Made by a program: the position numbers and the translations under genes
Part shown: positions 1 to 6,561 of the stretch, one piece after another
How positions within the stretch are numbered: the first letter of the stretch is position 1
Layout: each line of letters opens with the position of its first letter
Notes under the pieces: generated by a model
What the model was told of the DNA's origin: nothing
What the model saw: only the letters and a program-made list of their open reading frames with translations
Database searches by the model: none
DNA from: Helicobacteraceae bacterium
Lineage (GTDB): Bacteria > Campylobacterota > Campylobacteria > Campylobacterales > SZUA-545
Length of the DNA stretch: 14,401 bases
Reading direction: 5' to 3'
Assembly (NCBI GenBank): GCA_031273735.1
Contig: JAISRI010000028.1
Coordinates: 1-14,401 of the forward strand

Positions 1-144
1 TTCCCGCGACTTTAGCGTAGCCCCGCATTTCTCCGCAATAACGCCGCCAAAAGCGCGGCTTTTCGCAAGCAGGGCGTAAATCCTCCGCGCCTTGCGCTCC
101 TCCGCTTTGCTTTGGAGCGGGCGCTACGCGGAGGAAGGCGGGAA
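1..144. repeat. GC-rich nested inverted repeat in non-coding DNA
   Basis: This stretch has no convincing reading frame. It is framed by TTCCCGC at 1-7 and its exact reverse complement GCGGGAA at 138-144. Inside, CCTCCGCG (82-89) pairs with CGCGGAGG (127-134), and a central CTCC/GGAG pair encloses GCTTTGCTTT, so transcript from either strand would fold into a strong imperfect hairpin. It lies just beyond a broken transposase fragment, so it may be a dispersed repeat or a small mobile-element remnant. I cannot tell from one copy whether it recurs in the genome. Confidence 0.5.
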
Positions 145-183
145 TCCAAATAAATCGTAGAAGCGCCGAAAACTTACGCATTT

Positions 184-315
184 TCAGTAAATCCAACAAA
201 TTAGTTTCGCTACTTTAGCAATCTGCGTTGCGTCTAAATCGGTTGAAAACAACCGAGTTATTTCACGGAACTTACCTTCCGAAATATGCGAACGGCGTAA
301 ATATTTGTTTTTCAT
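184..315 (-). pseudogene. N-terminal remnant of an IS1595-like transposase
   Basis: Reading from the ATG at 315, the minus strand encodes 43 residues before a TGA at 184-186. The first ~38 residues, including KYLRRSHISEGKFREI and a following DLDATQIAKVAKL stretch, look like the start of IS1595-family transposases as I remember them (SHISE.KFREI..LF..D..AT.IA). The expected continuation of that helix-turn-helix is absent: the frame ends in ICWIY and stop, and neither neighbouring frame restores the zinc-binding or catalytic part. It is therefore a truncated, non-functional fragment. The 5' flank (316-372) holds a 6-base inverted pair, GGTTCA at 337-342 and TGAACC at 363-368, which might belong to the element end. 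The family call is from memory, not a search. Confidence 0.6.
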
Positions 316-372
316 AGATTTATCTTAGCCTTGTTAGGTTCAGGGATTAGATGAAGTGGTATTGAACCAAAG

Positions 373-1209
373 TTATTCAAAGATAATAGTTTTGTTTTTG
401 TAGATAAAAACGCGATCGTCGCAAACGAGTCTTAACGCTCGCGCTAAAGTTTGTTTTTCCACGTCTTTTCCAAACAGCGCCATATCCTCAGCGCTATAGG
501 TGTGATTAACGTTAAGAACGCCTTGCGCGATAATCGGACCTTCGTCGAGGTTATTATTGACAAAATGCGCCGTTGCGCCGATGATTTTCACGCCGCGATC
601 GTAGGCTTGTTTGTATGGATTCGCGCCGATAAAAGCGGGTAAAAACGAATGGTGAATGTTGATAATTTTATTATTATATTTTTCCACAAAATCAGGCGTT
701 AAAATACGCATATATTTTGCCAGAACGACATAATCGCAATCGTATTGAGCAAGCGTTTTAAGAAGCTCTGTTTCGTGCGATTTTCTCGTAAAATTTTGAT
801 GAGAGACGTAGTGATAAGTTACTCCAAAACTTTCGGCTAAAACTCTTAGATCGTCGTAGTTGCTAACGATCGCTTGAACGTCGATATCTAGCTCGTTATA
901 TTTACAGCGCAGTAGCAGATCGCCTAAACAGTGGCGCTCTTTTGTAGCCATAATAACTACGCGCTTTTTTCGCTTTGGAATCAATTTAACGCTATGATCG
1001 GCGCTAAAGAGGGCGGATAGATCGTCGAATAGCGATTGGACGGGCGCTCCGCTAAGATCGGTTCGCATAAAAAAGCGGTTATATTGTTTTTCTACAAACT
1101 CGTTATTCTGTTCGATATTAAGATTGTGTTTTAAGATCGCGCCCGTGATTTGGTAGATCAGCCCCTTTTTATCCTCCGTTTCGATTAGCAATCTGTAACG
1201 ATCGTTCAT
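373..1209 (-). CDS. purU: Formyltetrahydrofolate deformylase
   Basis: PurU hydrolyses 10-formyltetrahydrofolate to tetrahydrofolate and formate in the cytoplasm, balancing the one-carbon pool and supplying formate. The 278 residues match the family length. An N-terminal ACT domain (about 5-75, starting RYRLLIETEDKKGLIYQI) precedes a formyltransferase fold (about 82-278). The catalytic triad of PurN-type enzymes is visible as N184 and H186 in NIHHSFLP and D222 in LDEGP. The start ATG overlaps the stop of the upstream GH5 gene by four bases (ATGA), with GAGGG at 1213-1217 three bases before it, so translation is probably coupled. That pairing with a glycoside hydrolase is odd and probably reflects an insertion next to a housekeeping gene. 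The function call is very secure. Confidence 0.95.
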   Translation of the reverse strand: MNDRYRLLIETEDKKGLIYQITGAILKHNLNIEQNNEFVEKQYNRFFMRTDLSGAPVQSLFDDLSALFSADHSVKLIPKRKKRVVIMATKERHCLGDLLLRCKYNELDIDVQAIVSNYDDLRVLAESFGVTYHYVSHQNFTRKSHETELLKTLAQYDCDYVVLAKYMRILTPDFVEKYNNKIINIHHSFLPAFIGANPYKQAYDRGVKIIGATAHFVNNNLDEGPIIAQGVLNVNHTYSAEDMALFGKDVEKQTLARALRLVCDDRVFIYKNKTIIFE

Positions 1210-2918
1210 ATTCCCTCTTTCTTAACTATCTCGATCGAATCTATCCATATTGAAAAATCCGAGAGATCGGCGTTTTCCGCCACGAATTGAAGAAGGTCGA
1301 TCGCCTCCCACGAAAAAAGTCCTGACGGATCATGCCACTTGTTCGCGGAACTATCCCAAGCGCCGTGTTCGCTCATATCTTTCAGGGGTATCGTTATCGT
1401 ATGCCACTCTCCGTCAACAGGCAATATATTTTGGTCGATCTTATATCGCATTCTCCAAGGAATCTCGCTATCGCTTTGCCGATCGACAAATCTAACGTCA
1501 AAATCGATCTGTTTTTGCGCGTTTTTACTAGTAGCTTTAGCCTTAAATTGCAACGCGTAATTATTATCTTTTAGGTATTCCCAGTCAACGGCGCGGATAA
1601 ACTTAAAGGTATATGAATCGTATTGCGCGGGAGCGCCCCAAAAAATAGCGTATTTGCCTTCGTATGAATCGGTATCGAATAGATCGTGTTGCGAGCCTTT
1701 CATTACGGAATGGGTTGGCAAAATCATTTTGCCGAAATAATCGCCGTATATCGTAAAGCTATCTTTAATTTTTTCGGAAGTTTTTTGCGTTGGAGGAGTA
1801 AATCCTAGCGCTTTAACAATATCGATATCCAGATCGGAGTAAATATCGCCGCCCTGCGGGGTTTTATAAATACCAAAATCTCCAGAATAGTCCCATTGCG
1901 TCCAAGAAATATTGCGATCGTTTAGTAATTTAACGACCGTTTCATACCATCTTAAACGATCCTCGCGCAAAGCGTTTGGCATATTTACTCCAAACTCTCC
2001 GCAGAAAATCTTCGCGTTGCGATCTTTTGAAAACTTGGCGGCTTTATCTAAAGCCTCCGCGAGCGCCTCTTGCGTAGCTTCTAAATGGTATCTGTTTATC
2101 TGATCTTCTCGCCACGTTCCTATAAACTCGTCAGGCGTTTTCGGCATTTCGTGAGCGTCGTATGGAAAAGGAAGCCCTTCAAGGTTGGTAAGAGGCAACT
2201 CTTCCCAAGTCGTACCTTGATAGGTAAATATATGCGGATTATAGAAGTGAAATACATAGATAAGATTTGAATCGTCAAACTCTGGAAGTTCGATAAGAGA
2301 ATCTATGTTATTCCAATCGTAGCCGCCGACTATGATCGAATGGGTTTGATCTTTCGAGCGGATAGCTTTTATAACCTCTTGCTGAATCTCCGACCAACGA
2401 GAGGCGCTCTTAGCTTCCGCCATGACGTCTTCGTTAAGTATTTCGTAGAGAACAAATTCGCTTCTGTTTTTGAAATGATCGGCGAGTTCAGTCCAAAGAG
2501 GAATAAGCGTTTTATCGATATCCACAGGAGTAGGATTATGTCCGCGCGACGAGTGGTTATCGATAATAATATATATCTTATAGTATTCCGCCCAATCCAC
2601 AACCTGATCGAGCAGATCAAAAAACAGCTTATCGACCTTATAACTCGCGTCTGCTTCCAAAGTATTAAATACGATCGGCAGTCTGATCACGTTTACGCCA
2701 AGTTTCTTTAACTCCGCAAAATCCTCTTTTGTATATTTGCCAAAGTTTGCCGAATGAACGAAACCGTTAACTTGAAACCACTCGGTAAGGTTAACTCCTA
2801 TTGAAAAACTATAACTTTCTTGGTCGTCTTCGTTGTCTCCGCTATTTTTGTCGCCGCCGCACGCCAAAACGACAAATAGCGCAACCAAACCGATCGCTAC
2901 TAATCTAAAGGTTCTCAT
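1206..2918 (-). CDS. GH5 glycoside hydrolase lipoprotein (endo-beta-glucanase-like)
   Basis: This predicted lipoprotein probably cleaves a beta-glucan such as cellulose at the cell surface or in the periplasm. A signal peptide ends in a lipobox (VLAC, lipidated Cys20), followed by an acidic, Asp/Glu-rich linker. The GH5 barrel spans about 38-375 and keeps every classical residue: R79 (VIRLP), H122 (DNH), N162-E163 (acid/base), H224 and Y226 (FHFY), the nucleophile E308 (CGEFG) and W342 (TQWD). After the acid/base the usual Pro is replaced by Asp (NED). Residues about 385-570 form a beta-rich, Trp-rich module resembling a carbohydrate-binding domain, ending SIWIDSIEIV. Start ATG at 2918 is supported by TGGAG at 2926-2930. 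It follows the zinc-finger gene by 51 bases and overlaps purU. The exact substrate (cellulose, licheninan, mannan) cannot be fixed from sequence. Confidence 0.9.
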   Translation of the reverse strand: MRTFRLVAIGLVALFVVLACGGDKNSGDNEDDQESYSFSIGVNLTEWFQVNGFVHSANFGKYTKEDFAELKKLGVNVIRLPIVFNTLEADASYKVDKLFFDLLDQVVDWAEYYKIYIIIDNHSSRGHNPTPVDIDKTLIPLWTELADHFKNRSEFVLYEILNEDVMAEAKSASRWSEIQQEVIKAIRSKDQTHSIIVGGYDWNNIDSLIELPEFDDSNLIYVFHFYNPHIFTYQGTTWEELPLTNLEGLPFPYDAHEMPKTPDEFIGTWREDQINRYHLEATQEALAEALDKAAKFSKDRNAKIFCGEFGVNMPNALREDRLRWYETVVKLLNDRNISWTQWDYSGDFGIYKTPQGGDIYSDLDIDIVKALGFTPPTQKTSEKIKDSFTIYGDYFGKMILPTHSVMKGSQHDLFDTDSYEGKYAIFWGAPAQYDSYTFKFIRAVDWEYLKDNNYALQFKAKATSKNAQKQIDFDVRFVDRQSDSEIPWRMRYKIDQNILPVDGEWHTITIPLKDMSEHGAWDSSANKWHDPSGLFSWEAIDLLQFVAENADLSDFSIWIDSIEIVKKEGI

Positions 2919-2935
2919 AAGACGACTCCAATCGC

Positions 2936-2961
2936 CAAAAACTTAAATAAGCGCCCCGCTT
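2936..2961 (-). terminator. Possible weak intrinsic terminator after the zinc-finger gene
   Basis: Just past the TAG of the upstream gene, AAGCG and CGCTT (2949-2953 and 2957-2961) form a perfect 5-bp stem with a 3-base loop. On the minus strand it is followed by a T-rich run (TTATTTAAGTTTTT, 2948-2935). The stem is short and the T-run interrupted, so termination may be partial and allow read-through into the GH5 gene. Confidence 0.3.
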
Positions 2962-2969
2962 CGCCATTC

Positions 2970-3419
2970 CTATTTATTCGCTAAATCGCGCTTCCGCTGC
3001 AAAGTCTTCGCACGATGTTCTTCCTTTTTTTTATCATACGCTTTGCGAAAACACTCTTCCGAGCAATATTTTTTCGATCGCACTCTTGGAACCTCTTTGC
3101 CGCAAGTAAGACAAAGGCGCGGCGGAAGATTCATCTTTTTAGCGTTATAGATCGCCGACGACGGAGTGCAACCGTGTTTTTTGGCAAAAGCTCTGGCGCT
3201 TAATACGAGCATATCGCCTTTTCGCTCTTCCCACCAAGATTTAGGACGCTGACGTCCCCATTTTGCGCGCTCGATTCCCCGCTCGTCTTTGACCTTGCGG
3301 ACGTGGTGGCGCGTCGTGTTTACACGGACGTTATACTTAGCGCTGAAATCTTTAGCCGACGTCGCTAAAAGCTCGTCGGAGCGTTCCTTCCACCAAGAGG
3401 CGTCTTTTTCGTATTCCAT
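2970..3419 (-). CDS. Small basic protein: duplicated helix-turn-helix-like unit plus Cys4 zinc finger
   Basis: I do not recognise a named family. The 149-residue basic protein contains two related units about 53 residues apart: S8-K42, starting SWWKERSDELLATSAKDFSA, and S61-K95, starting SWWEERKGDMLVLSARAFAK. Each looks like a short helical DNA-binding unit with a Trp-Trp lead. A Cys4 knuckle follows (C103, C106, C119, C123; CxxC-x12-CxxxC, with KKYCSEEC), then a Lys/Arg-rich charged tail. Such fingers occur in phage and mobile-element DNA-binding proteins and nucleases, but no nuclease motif is visible. Start ATG at 3419 has AAAGGAG eight bases upstream and a TATAAT box behind it. It lies between the 3' end of a tRNA-Arg and the GH5 gene. 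Inference: a DNA-binding accessory protein, role unknown. Confidence 0.75.
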   Translation of the reverse strand: MEYEKDASWWKERSDELLATSAKDFSAKYNVRVNTTRHHVRKVKDERGIERAKWGRQRPKSWWEERKGDMLVLSARAFAKKHGCTPSSAIYNAKKMNLPPRLCLTCGKEVPRVRSKKYCSEECFRKAYDKKKEEHRAKTLQRKRDLANK

Positions 3420-3464
3420 TATTTTGCTCCTTTAAAGTTTGGTTCGAAACCGAAAATATACATT

Positions 3465-3470
3465 ATTATA
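3465..3470 (-). promoter_or_regulatory. Probable -10 box (TATAAT) for the zinc-finger gene
   Basis: A consensus TATAAT on the minus strand lies in an AT-rich stretch about 45 bases upstream of the ATG at 3419. No clear -35 box is visible, as is common for Campylobacterota promoters. The GH5 gene and purU may depend on this promoter, since no convincing promoter is seen in the 51 bases before the GH5 gene. Confidence 0.5.
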
Positions 3471-3491
3471 GATCAACTTTCTAATTCGTTG

Positions 3492-3568
3492 TGGCGCGCC
3501 CGGCAGGACTCGAACCTGCGACCTACGGAACCGGAATCCGTCGCTCTATCCATCTAAACTACGGACGC
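3492..3568 (-). tRNA. tRNA-Arg (anticodon CCG)
   Basis: The minus strand folds into a full cloverleaf of 77 bases with an encoded CCA end (3492-3494). The acceptor GCGTCCG pairs with CGGGCGC (one G-U), the D arm is GTTT/GAGC, the anticodon stem ACGGA/TCCGT encloses TTCCGGT with anticodon CCG, and the T arm is GCAGG-TTCGAGT-CCTGC. The discriminator base is G. It decodes CGG arginine codons. The 3' end faces the accessory-looking zinc-finger and GH5 genes, a typical integration position, but I see no second copy of the tRNA 3' end in the window. Confidence 0.97.
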
Positions 3569-3581
3569 GCAGAAAAGCGTA

Positions 3582-3601
3582 ATTGTAGCGTTTCTACGCT
3601 A
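3582..3601 (-). promoter_or_regulatory. Possible tRNA-Arg promoter with overlapping 6-bp hairpin
   Basis: TACAAT (3582-3587, minus) lies 13 bases before the tRNA 5' end and could be its -10 box. It overlaps a perfect inverted repeat, TAGCGT and ACGCTA at 3586-3591 and 3596-3601 with a 4-base loop. No good -35 match is seen, so this is tentative. Confidence 0.35.
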
Positions 3602-3634
3602 TTGCGCCGACAAAATCCGACGTTAAAAAGCGCT

Positions 3635-3667
3635 TTGACGGACGCGCAAAGAAGGTCAAGGTAAAAT
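3635..3667 (+). promoter_or_regulatory. Weak candidate promoter for the DUF2156-mobB-fbp operon
   Basis: TTGACG at 3635-3640 and TAAAAT at 3662-3667 are the best promoter-like words before the operon. Their 21-base spacing is longer than ideal, so the -10 may act with little -35 help. No other candidate stands out between the tRNA and the start codon at 3691. Confidence 0.25.
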
Positions 3668-3690
3668 AAACGTTTTTGTCTGGAGGATTG

Positions 3691-4578
3691 ATGGATTTTT
3701 CGCCGATAAGCTTCGCGCAACAAGCGATCTTGGACGACGCGCTAAAAATTTGCGCGCCGCGAAGCGCCGACGCGACCTTTGTTAATCTGTGGCTTTGGCG
3801 TTTCGAGCGAAAAATAGAGCTTGCGATCCAAAACGGCTTTGTATTTATCAAGCAAACATACGAGGGGCAACCGCCGTATTTTCTATTCCCGATCGGACGA
3901 GGCGATCCGAAACCCGCGATCGAAGCGATCGAAAAACATTGCGCCGATCGCGGTTTTGCTTTGAGCTTCCGCGCTTTGACGATCGAACAAAAAACCGCTC
4001 TTGAAAACGCCTGTCCAGACCTGTTTGATTTTACGCTAAATCGCGATCACAGCGATTATCTCTATGATTGCGCGGCGTTAATTGCCCTAAACGGACGCGA
4101 TTATCACTCCAAAAAAAACTTTATCAACCGCTTTGCAACCTTTTACGGTATTCATTACGAGCGCTTAAACGATCAGAATCTTGGCGAAACGATAGCCTTT
4201 ATAAACGCTTGGTTTGATCGCGCTCCATATCCCGTAGAATCCGAAAAAAAGGGGATTATTTCCCTTTTGAACGACTATCGCCGCTTTCGCTGTTCTTATG
4301 GAATCCTACGCGCCGAAGGGTGGATCGTAGCTTTTACGATCGGAGAATCTCTTAGCGACGATATGGCGGTGATTCACGTCGAAAAAGCCGACGGCGCGAA
4401 CTATCAGGGTAGTTATCAGACGATCAATCAGGCTCATCTCCAAGCGGAATACTCCGATAAAAAGTTTATAAACCGCGAGGAGGATTTGGGTATCGAAGGT
4501 TTGCGAAAAGCCAAACTCTCCTACCGACCAATCGCGCTTATCGACAAGTTCGACGCTACGATAAAGGATAAAAAATGA
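3691..4578 (+). CDS. DUF2156 protein (phosphatidylglycerol lysyltransferase C-terminal-like)
   Basis: A 295-residue soluble protein of the DUF2156 type, a GNAT-like fold related to the C-terminal aminoacyl-transferase half of MprF. Signature stretches are visible at about 123-147 (YLYDCAALIALNGRDYHSKK, then NFINRF) and the C-terminal INREEDLGIEGLRKAKLSYR at 260-279. It lacks the membrane-spanning flippase half of MprF, so it is a stand-alone family member whose substrate is not known to me. An in-frame TTG at 3676 would add five residues, but ATG at 3691 is preferred because it follows GGAGG at 3682-3686. It overlaps mobB by four bases (ATGA), which fits co-translation. The family is fairly sure; the reaction is not. 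Confidence 0.85.
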   Translation: MDFSPISFAQQAILDDALKICAPRSADATFVNLWLWRFERKIELAIQNGFVFIKQTYEGQPPYFLFPIGRGDPKPAIEAIEKHCADRGFALSFRALTIEQKTALENACPDLFDFTLNRDHSDYLYDCAALIALNGRDYHSKKNFINRFATFYGIHYERLNDQNLGETIAFINAWFDRAPYPVESEKKGIISLLNDYRRFRCSYGILRAEGWIVAFTIGESLSDDMAVIHVEKADGANYQGSYQTINQAHLQAEYSDKKFINREEDLGIEGLRKAKLSYRPIALIDKFDATIKDKK

Positions 4579-5069
4579 CGAGAAAAGCGGTCGCTTTTAC
4601 GGGTCCTTCAAATAGCGGTAAGACGACGCTGATCGTCAAATTAGCCGAGCTACTGCTACCGCAAAGAAAAGTCGCGATCGTCAAAAACGATCCAAAGGAT
4701 AAGGCGCGTTTTGACGTAGAAGGTAAAGATAGCGATCGTTTTTTCAAAACGGGCGCGGAGGTCGCGATAGTCAGCCCAACGAGGACGACGCTTTTTTTGC
4801 GTAAGTCAAGCGCGATCGAGGAGATCGTAAGACTATTTGGCGATTTTGACTATCTCTTTGTCGAAGGATTAAAAACTCTACCCCTGCCGCGCATAGCGGT
4901 TTTCAGAAACGCGATCGACGAAAGCTATTTCGATTACGCGCAGGCAATTGCGATCGACGCGACGATCGATCCAAAAAAGTGTAAAATACCAAAAGATATC
5001 GAAATACTAAATCTAAACAATCCGCGCCAAATTTTATCGTGGATCGACAGACGAGTTAAGGAGATTTAA
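4575..5069 (+). CDS. mobB: Molybdopterin-guanine dinucleotide biosynthesis adapter protein MobB
   Basis: MobB is a GTP-binding P-loop protein that assists MobA in attaching GMP to molybdopterin, giving the bis-MGD cofactor of enzymes such as formate dehydrogenase and nitrate reductase. The Walker A loop is GPSNSGKTT (10-18). The family's central stretch follows (FDVEGKDSDRFFKTGA, 46-61), then the Walker B-like FDYLFVEGLK (91-100). At 164 residues the length is normal. The gene overlaps the DUF2156 stop by four bases and the fbp start by one (TAATG), so it sits mid-operon. Location beside fbp matches what I recall of Campylobacter. With modABC and modE in the same window it points to active molybdoenzyme metabolism. 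Confidence 0.93.
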   Translation: MTRKAVAFTGPSNSGKTTLIVKLAELLLPQRKVAIVKNDPKDKARFDVEGKDSDRFFKTGAEVAIVSPTRTTLFLRKSSAIEEIVRLFGDFDYLFVEGLKTLPLPRIAVFRNAIDESYFDYAQAIAIDATIDPKKCKIPKDIEILNLNNPRQILSWIDRRVKEI

Positions 5070-5914
5070 TGAAAGAGGTTTTTGAGGGAATCGCAAAGGC
5101 GGCGGCGCGGATTGCGGAGGCTTTGGCGCACGACGATACGGGTTACTCGGACAATAAAAACTCTACGGGCGACGTTCAACTTAAACTCGATATTAGAAGC
5201 GACTATATCGTGGAGGAGGAGTTAAGCCGCATTCCCACCGTCCGCGCCCTTGCCAGCGAAGAAAAAGAGCAGATAGAGCCGATTAGAACGGGCGGGCAGT
5301 ATCTTGTGGGATACGATCCGCTTGACGGAAGTTCGCTCGCGGACGTCGATCTATCCGTAGGGTCGATCTTTGGCGTGTATGAAAATAGTTTTTTGGGCGC
5401 AAATCTTATAGCGGCGGCGTATGTGGTCTATGGTCCTCGCGTGGAGATGGTTACGGCGTATAAGCAAAACGTCGAGTTGTGGCGACAGGATCGCGGCGAG
5501 TTTAAGTTTGTTCAGATTTTGCGGCTTAGAGATAGCGGCAAACTTGTCGCGCCGGGCGGAACGCAACAATATTGGTATCCGCACCACAAAGAGCTGATTG
5601 ATTCTATGTTTGCCGAAGGTTATCGGCTTCGCTATTCGGGCGGTATGGTTCCCGATCTACATCAGATTTTAATCAAAGGCGGAGGTCTATTTAGCTACCC
5701 GGGAACGACCGATAAGGCAAAGGGCAAAATCCGATTGGTATTTGAATCTATGCCTTTTGCGAAGGTTTTTGAAATGGCGGGCGGGCTTGCGCTAAACGAT
5801 CGCGGCGAACGGCTTTTGGTAAGCGAACCAAAAGGGCATCACGACACGTCGCCCTGTTTTTTTGGCTCCAAAACGGAGATCGAGCGAGCAATGAGGGCGT
5901 ATGGAAACGCTTAA
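5069..5914 (+). CDS. fbp: Fructose-1,6-bisphosphatase, class I
   Basis: The enzyme dephosphorylates fructose 1,6-bisphosphate to fructose 6-phosphate, the committed gluconeogenic step, in the cytoplasm. This suits organisms that live on organic acids or amino acids. The metal-binding motif DPLDGSS is at 83-89 and the acidic LASEEKE segment (61-67) supplies further ligands. Substrate-binding regions appear as RYSGGMVPDLHQIL (about 188-201) and KIRLVFESMPFA. At 281 residues it is shorter than the ~330-residue E. coli enzyme, as in Campylobacterota homologues. ATG at 5069 has AAGGAGA at 5058-5064 and overlaps the mobB stop by one base. The 3' end overlaps the next gene by 14 bases. Confidence 0.95.
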   Translation: MKEVFEGIAKAAARIAEALAHDDTGYSDNKNSTGDVQLKLDIRSDYIVEEELSRIPTVRALASEEKEQIEPIRTGGQYLVGYDPLDGSSLADVDLSVGSIFGVYENSFLGANLIAAAYVVYGPRVEMVTAYKQNVELWRQDRGEFKFVQILRLRDSGKLVAPGGTQQYWYPHHKELIDSMFAEGYRLRYSGGMVPDLHQILIKGGGLFSYPGTTDKAKGKIRLVFESMPFAKVFEMAGGLALNDRGERLLVSEPKGHHDTSPCFFGSKTEIERAMRAYGNA

Positions 5915-6113
5915 TCCGTCGGAAATTGGTCTAGATAGTTTCGAGCAAAAGCGCGAAAAGAGCCGCGCCGTTTTATCGCAATGTCAGCGCGAACGCATGC
6001 TAACTAGTTGTTACGATTGCGACAAGGTATTTGAGTGCCAAACGCGATCGGATTACGTTAATTGCGTCTATCAATCGATGAGCAAAGGCGCGACCGGCGG
6101 CTTTGAGTTCTAA
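5901..6113 (+). CDS. Conserved Cys-rich small protein of unknown function
   Basis: A 70-residue protein with five cysteines (C28, C37, C40, C46, C55) in a CYDCDKVFEC-centred arrangement that could bind a metal. It ends in a Gly-rich SKGATGGFEF tail. The first ~25 residues are charged and probably helical. No signal or membrane segment is present. I recall a similar small gene next to fbp in Campylobacter jejuni (near Cj0839c), which supports it as a genuine conserved gene, but the function is unknown to me. The ATG at 5901 lies inside the end of fbp (14-base overlap) with GAGGG at 5893-5897, so it is the last gene of the operon and likely coupled to fbp. Confidence 0.82.
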   Translation: METLNPSEIGLDSFEQKREKSRAVLSQCQRERMLTSCYDCDKVFECQTRSDYVNCVYQSMSKGATGGFEF

Positions 6114-6561
6114 CGCGCTTGATTTTTGTCTTGTCGCTTTTTGCAAATTCGCGCCGCCGCTAGATTTTCGTGCAATTTATGCGAGAGGTTGTTTTACTTA
6201 TCGGCGAAATCGATTCTCTTCATTGCCATACCGATTTGCGCGTAACATTCGCGTCATATGCGGGCATTGGTTTGTCAAAGCACGATTTTATACGGCTTTG
6301 TTGCGGTTTGAACGTAAAATCGCTTTGGTAGCGCGCTAATTTAAGCGTTTTGCGTTATGATTACATTTTAGAATATTGATAATCGATCTCTTGAAATCTT
6401 GGCGTTCGCGGGAACGAGGGCTTAAGTAAAATGCTAACATTTCAGCTTATCGCGCCAACGCGAGGTTTTACGTCTCGCCCTTTGTTCCTCTCCAACAATG
6501 GACGAGACCTAAAATCTTTATGGCGTTTTATAAGTTGGCAATTCCGGCAAACGATTTAAGG
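6114..6561. other. Convergent intergenic region with three hairpins, no gene
   Basis: This 448-base gap separates the converging fbp and mod operons. One frame stays open at 6103-6339 (plus) but its Arg/Phe/Cys-rich translation resembles no protein and it has no ribosome site, so I do not call it. Three inverted repeats cluster at the modC side: CGTTC/GAACG (6403-6416), TCGCG/CGCGA (6450-6463) and the longer hairpin at 6472-6508. None is followed by a clean T-run on either strand. They may act as a bidirectional transcription end or as part of a small RNA. The first half (6114-6400) holds nothing I can name. Confidence 0.5.
6472..6508. other. Strong 37-base stem-loop between convergent operons
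   Basis: GTCTCGCCC (6472-6480) pairs with GGACGAGAC (6500-6508) over nine positions with one wobble, then after one T-T mismatch TTGTT (6482-6486) pairs with AACAA (6494-6498), leaving a 7-base loop. On the minus strand the loop reads GGAGAGG. It lies about 54 bases past the modC stop. It could stop transcription from the mod operon or protect mRNA 3' ends; the lack of a following T-run argues against a simple intrinsic terminator. Confidence 0.5.

Noticed and set aside
1..144. CRISPR array or tRNA-like structure
   Set aside because: There are no regularly spaced direct repeats; the structure is a single nested inverted repeat.
2340..2711. 123-codon open frame on the plus strand
   Set aside because: It is antisense to the GH5 catalytic domain and resembles no family.
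3676..3690. TTG start adding five residues to the DUF2156 protein
   Set aside because: These bases include the GGAGG ribosome site for the ATG at 3691, which is the better start.
3594..3851. 85-codon minus-strand frame near the tRNA
   Set aside because: It overlaps the DUF2156 gene start and the upstream promoter region and has no recognisable content.
6103..6339. 78-codon open frame on the plus strand
   Set aside because: No ribosome site and an unprotein-like Arg/Phe/Cys-rich translation; it overlaps the end of the Cys-rich gene.
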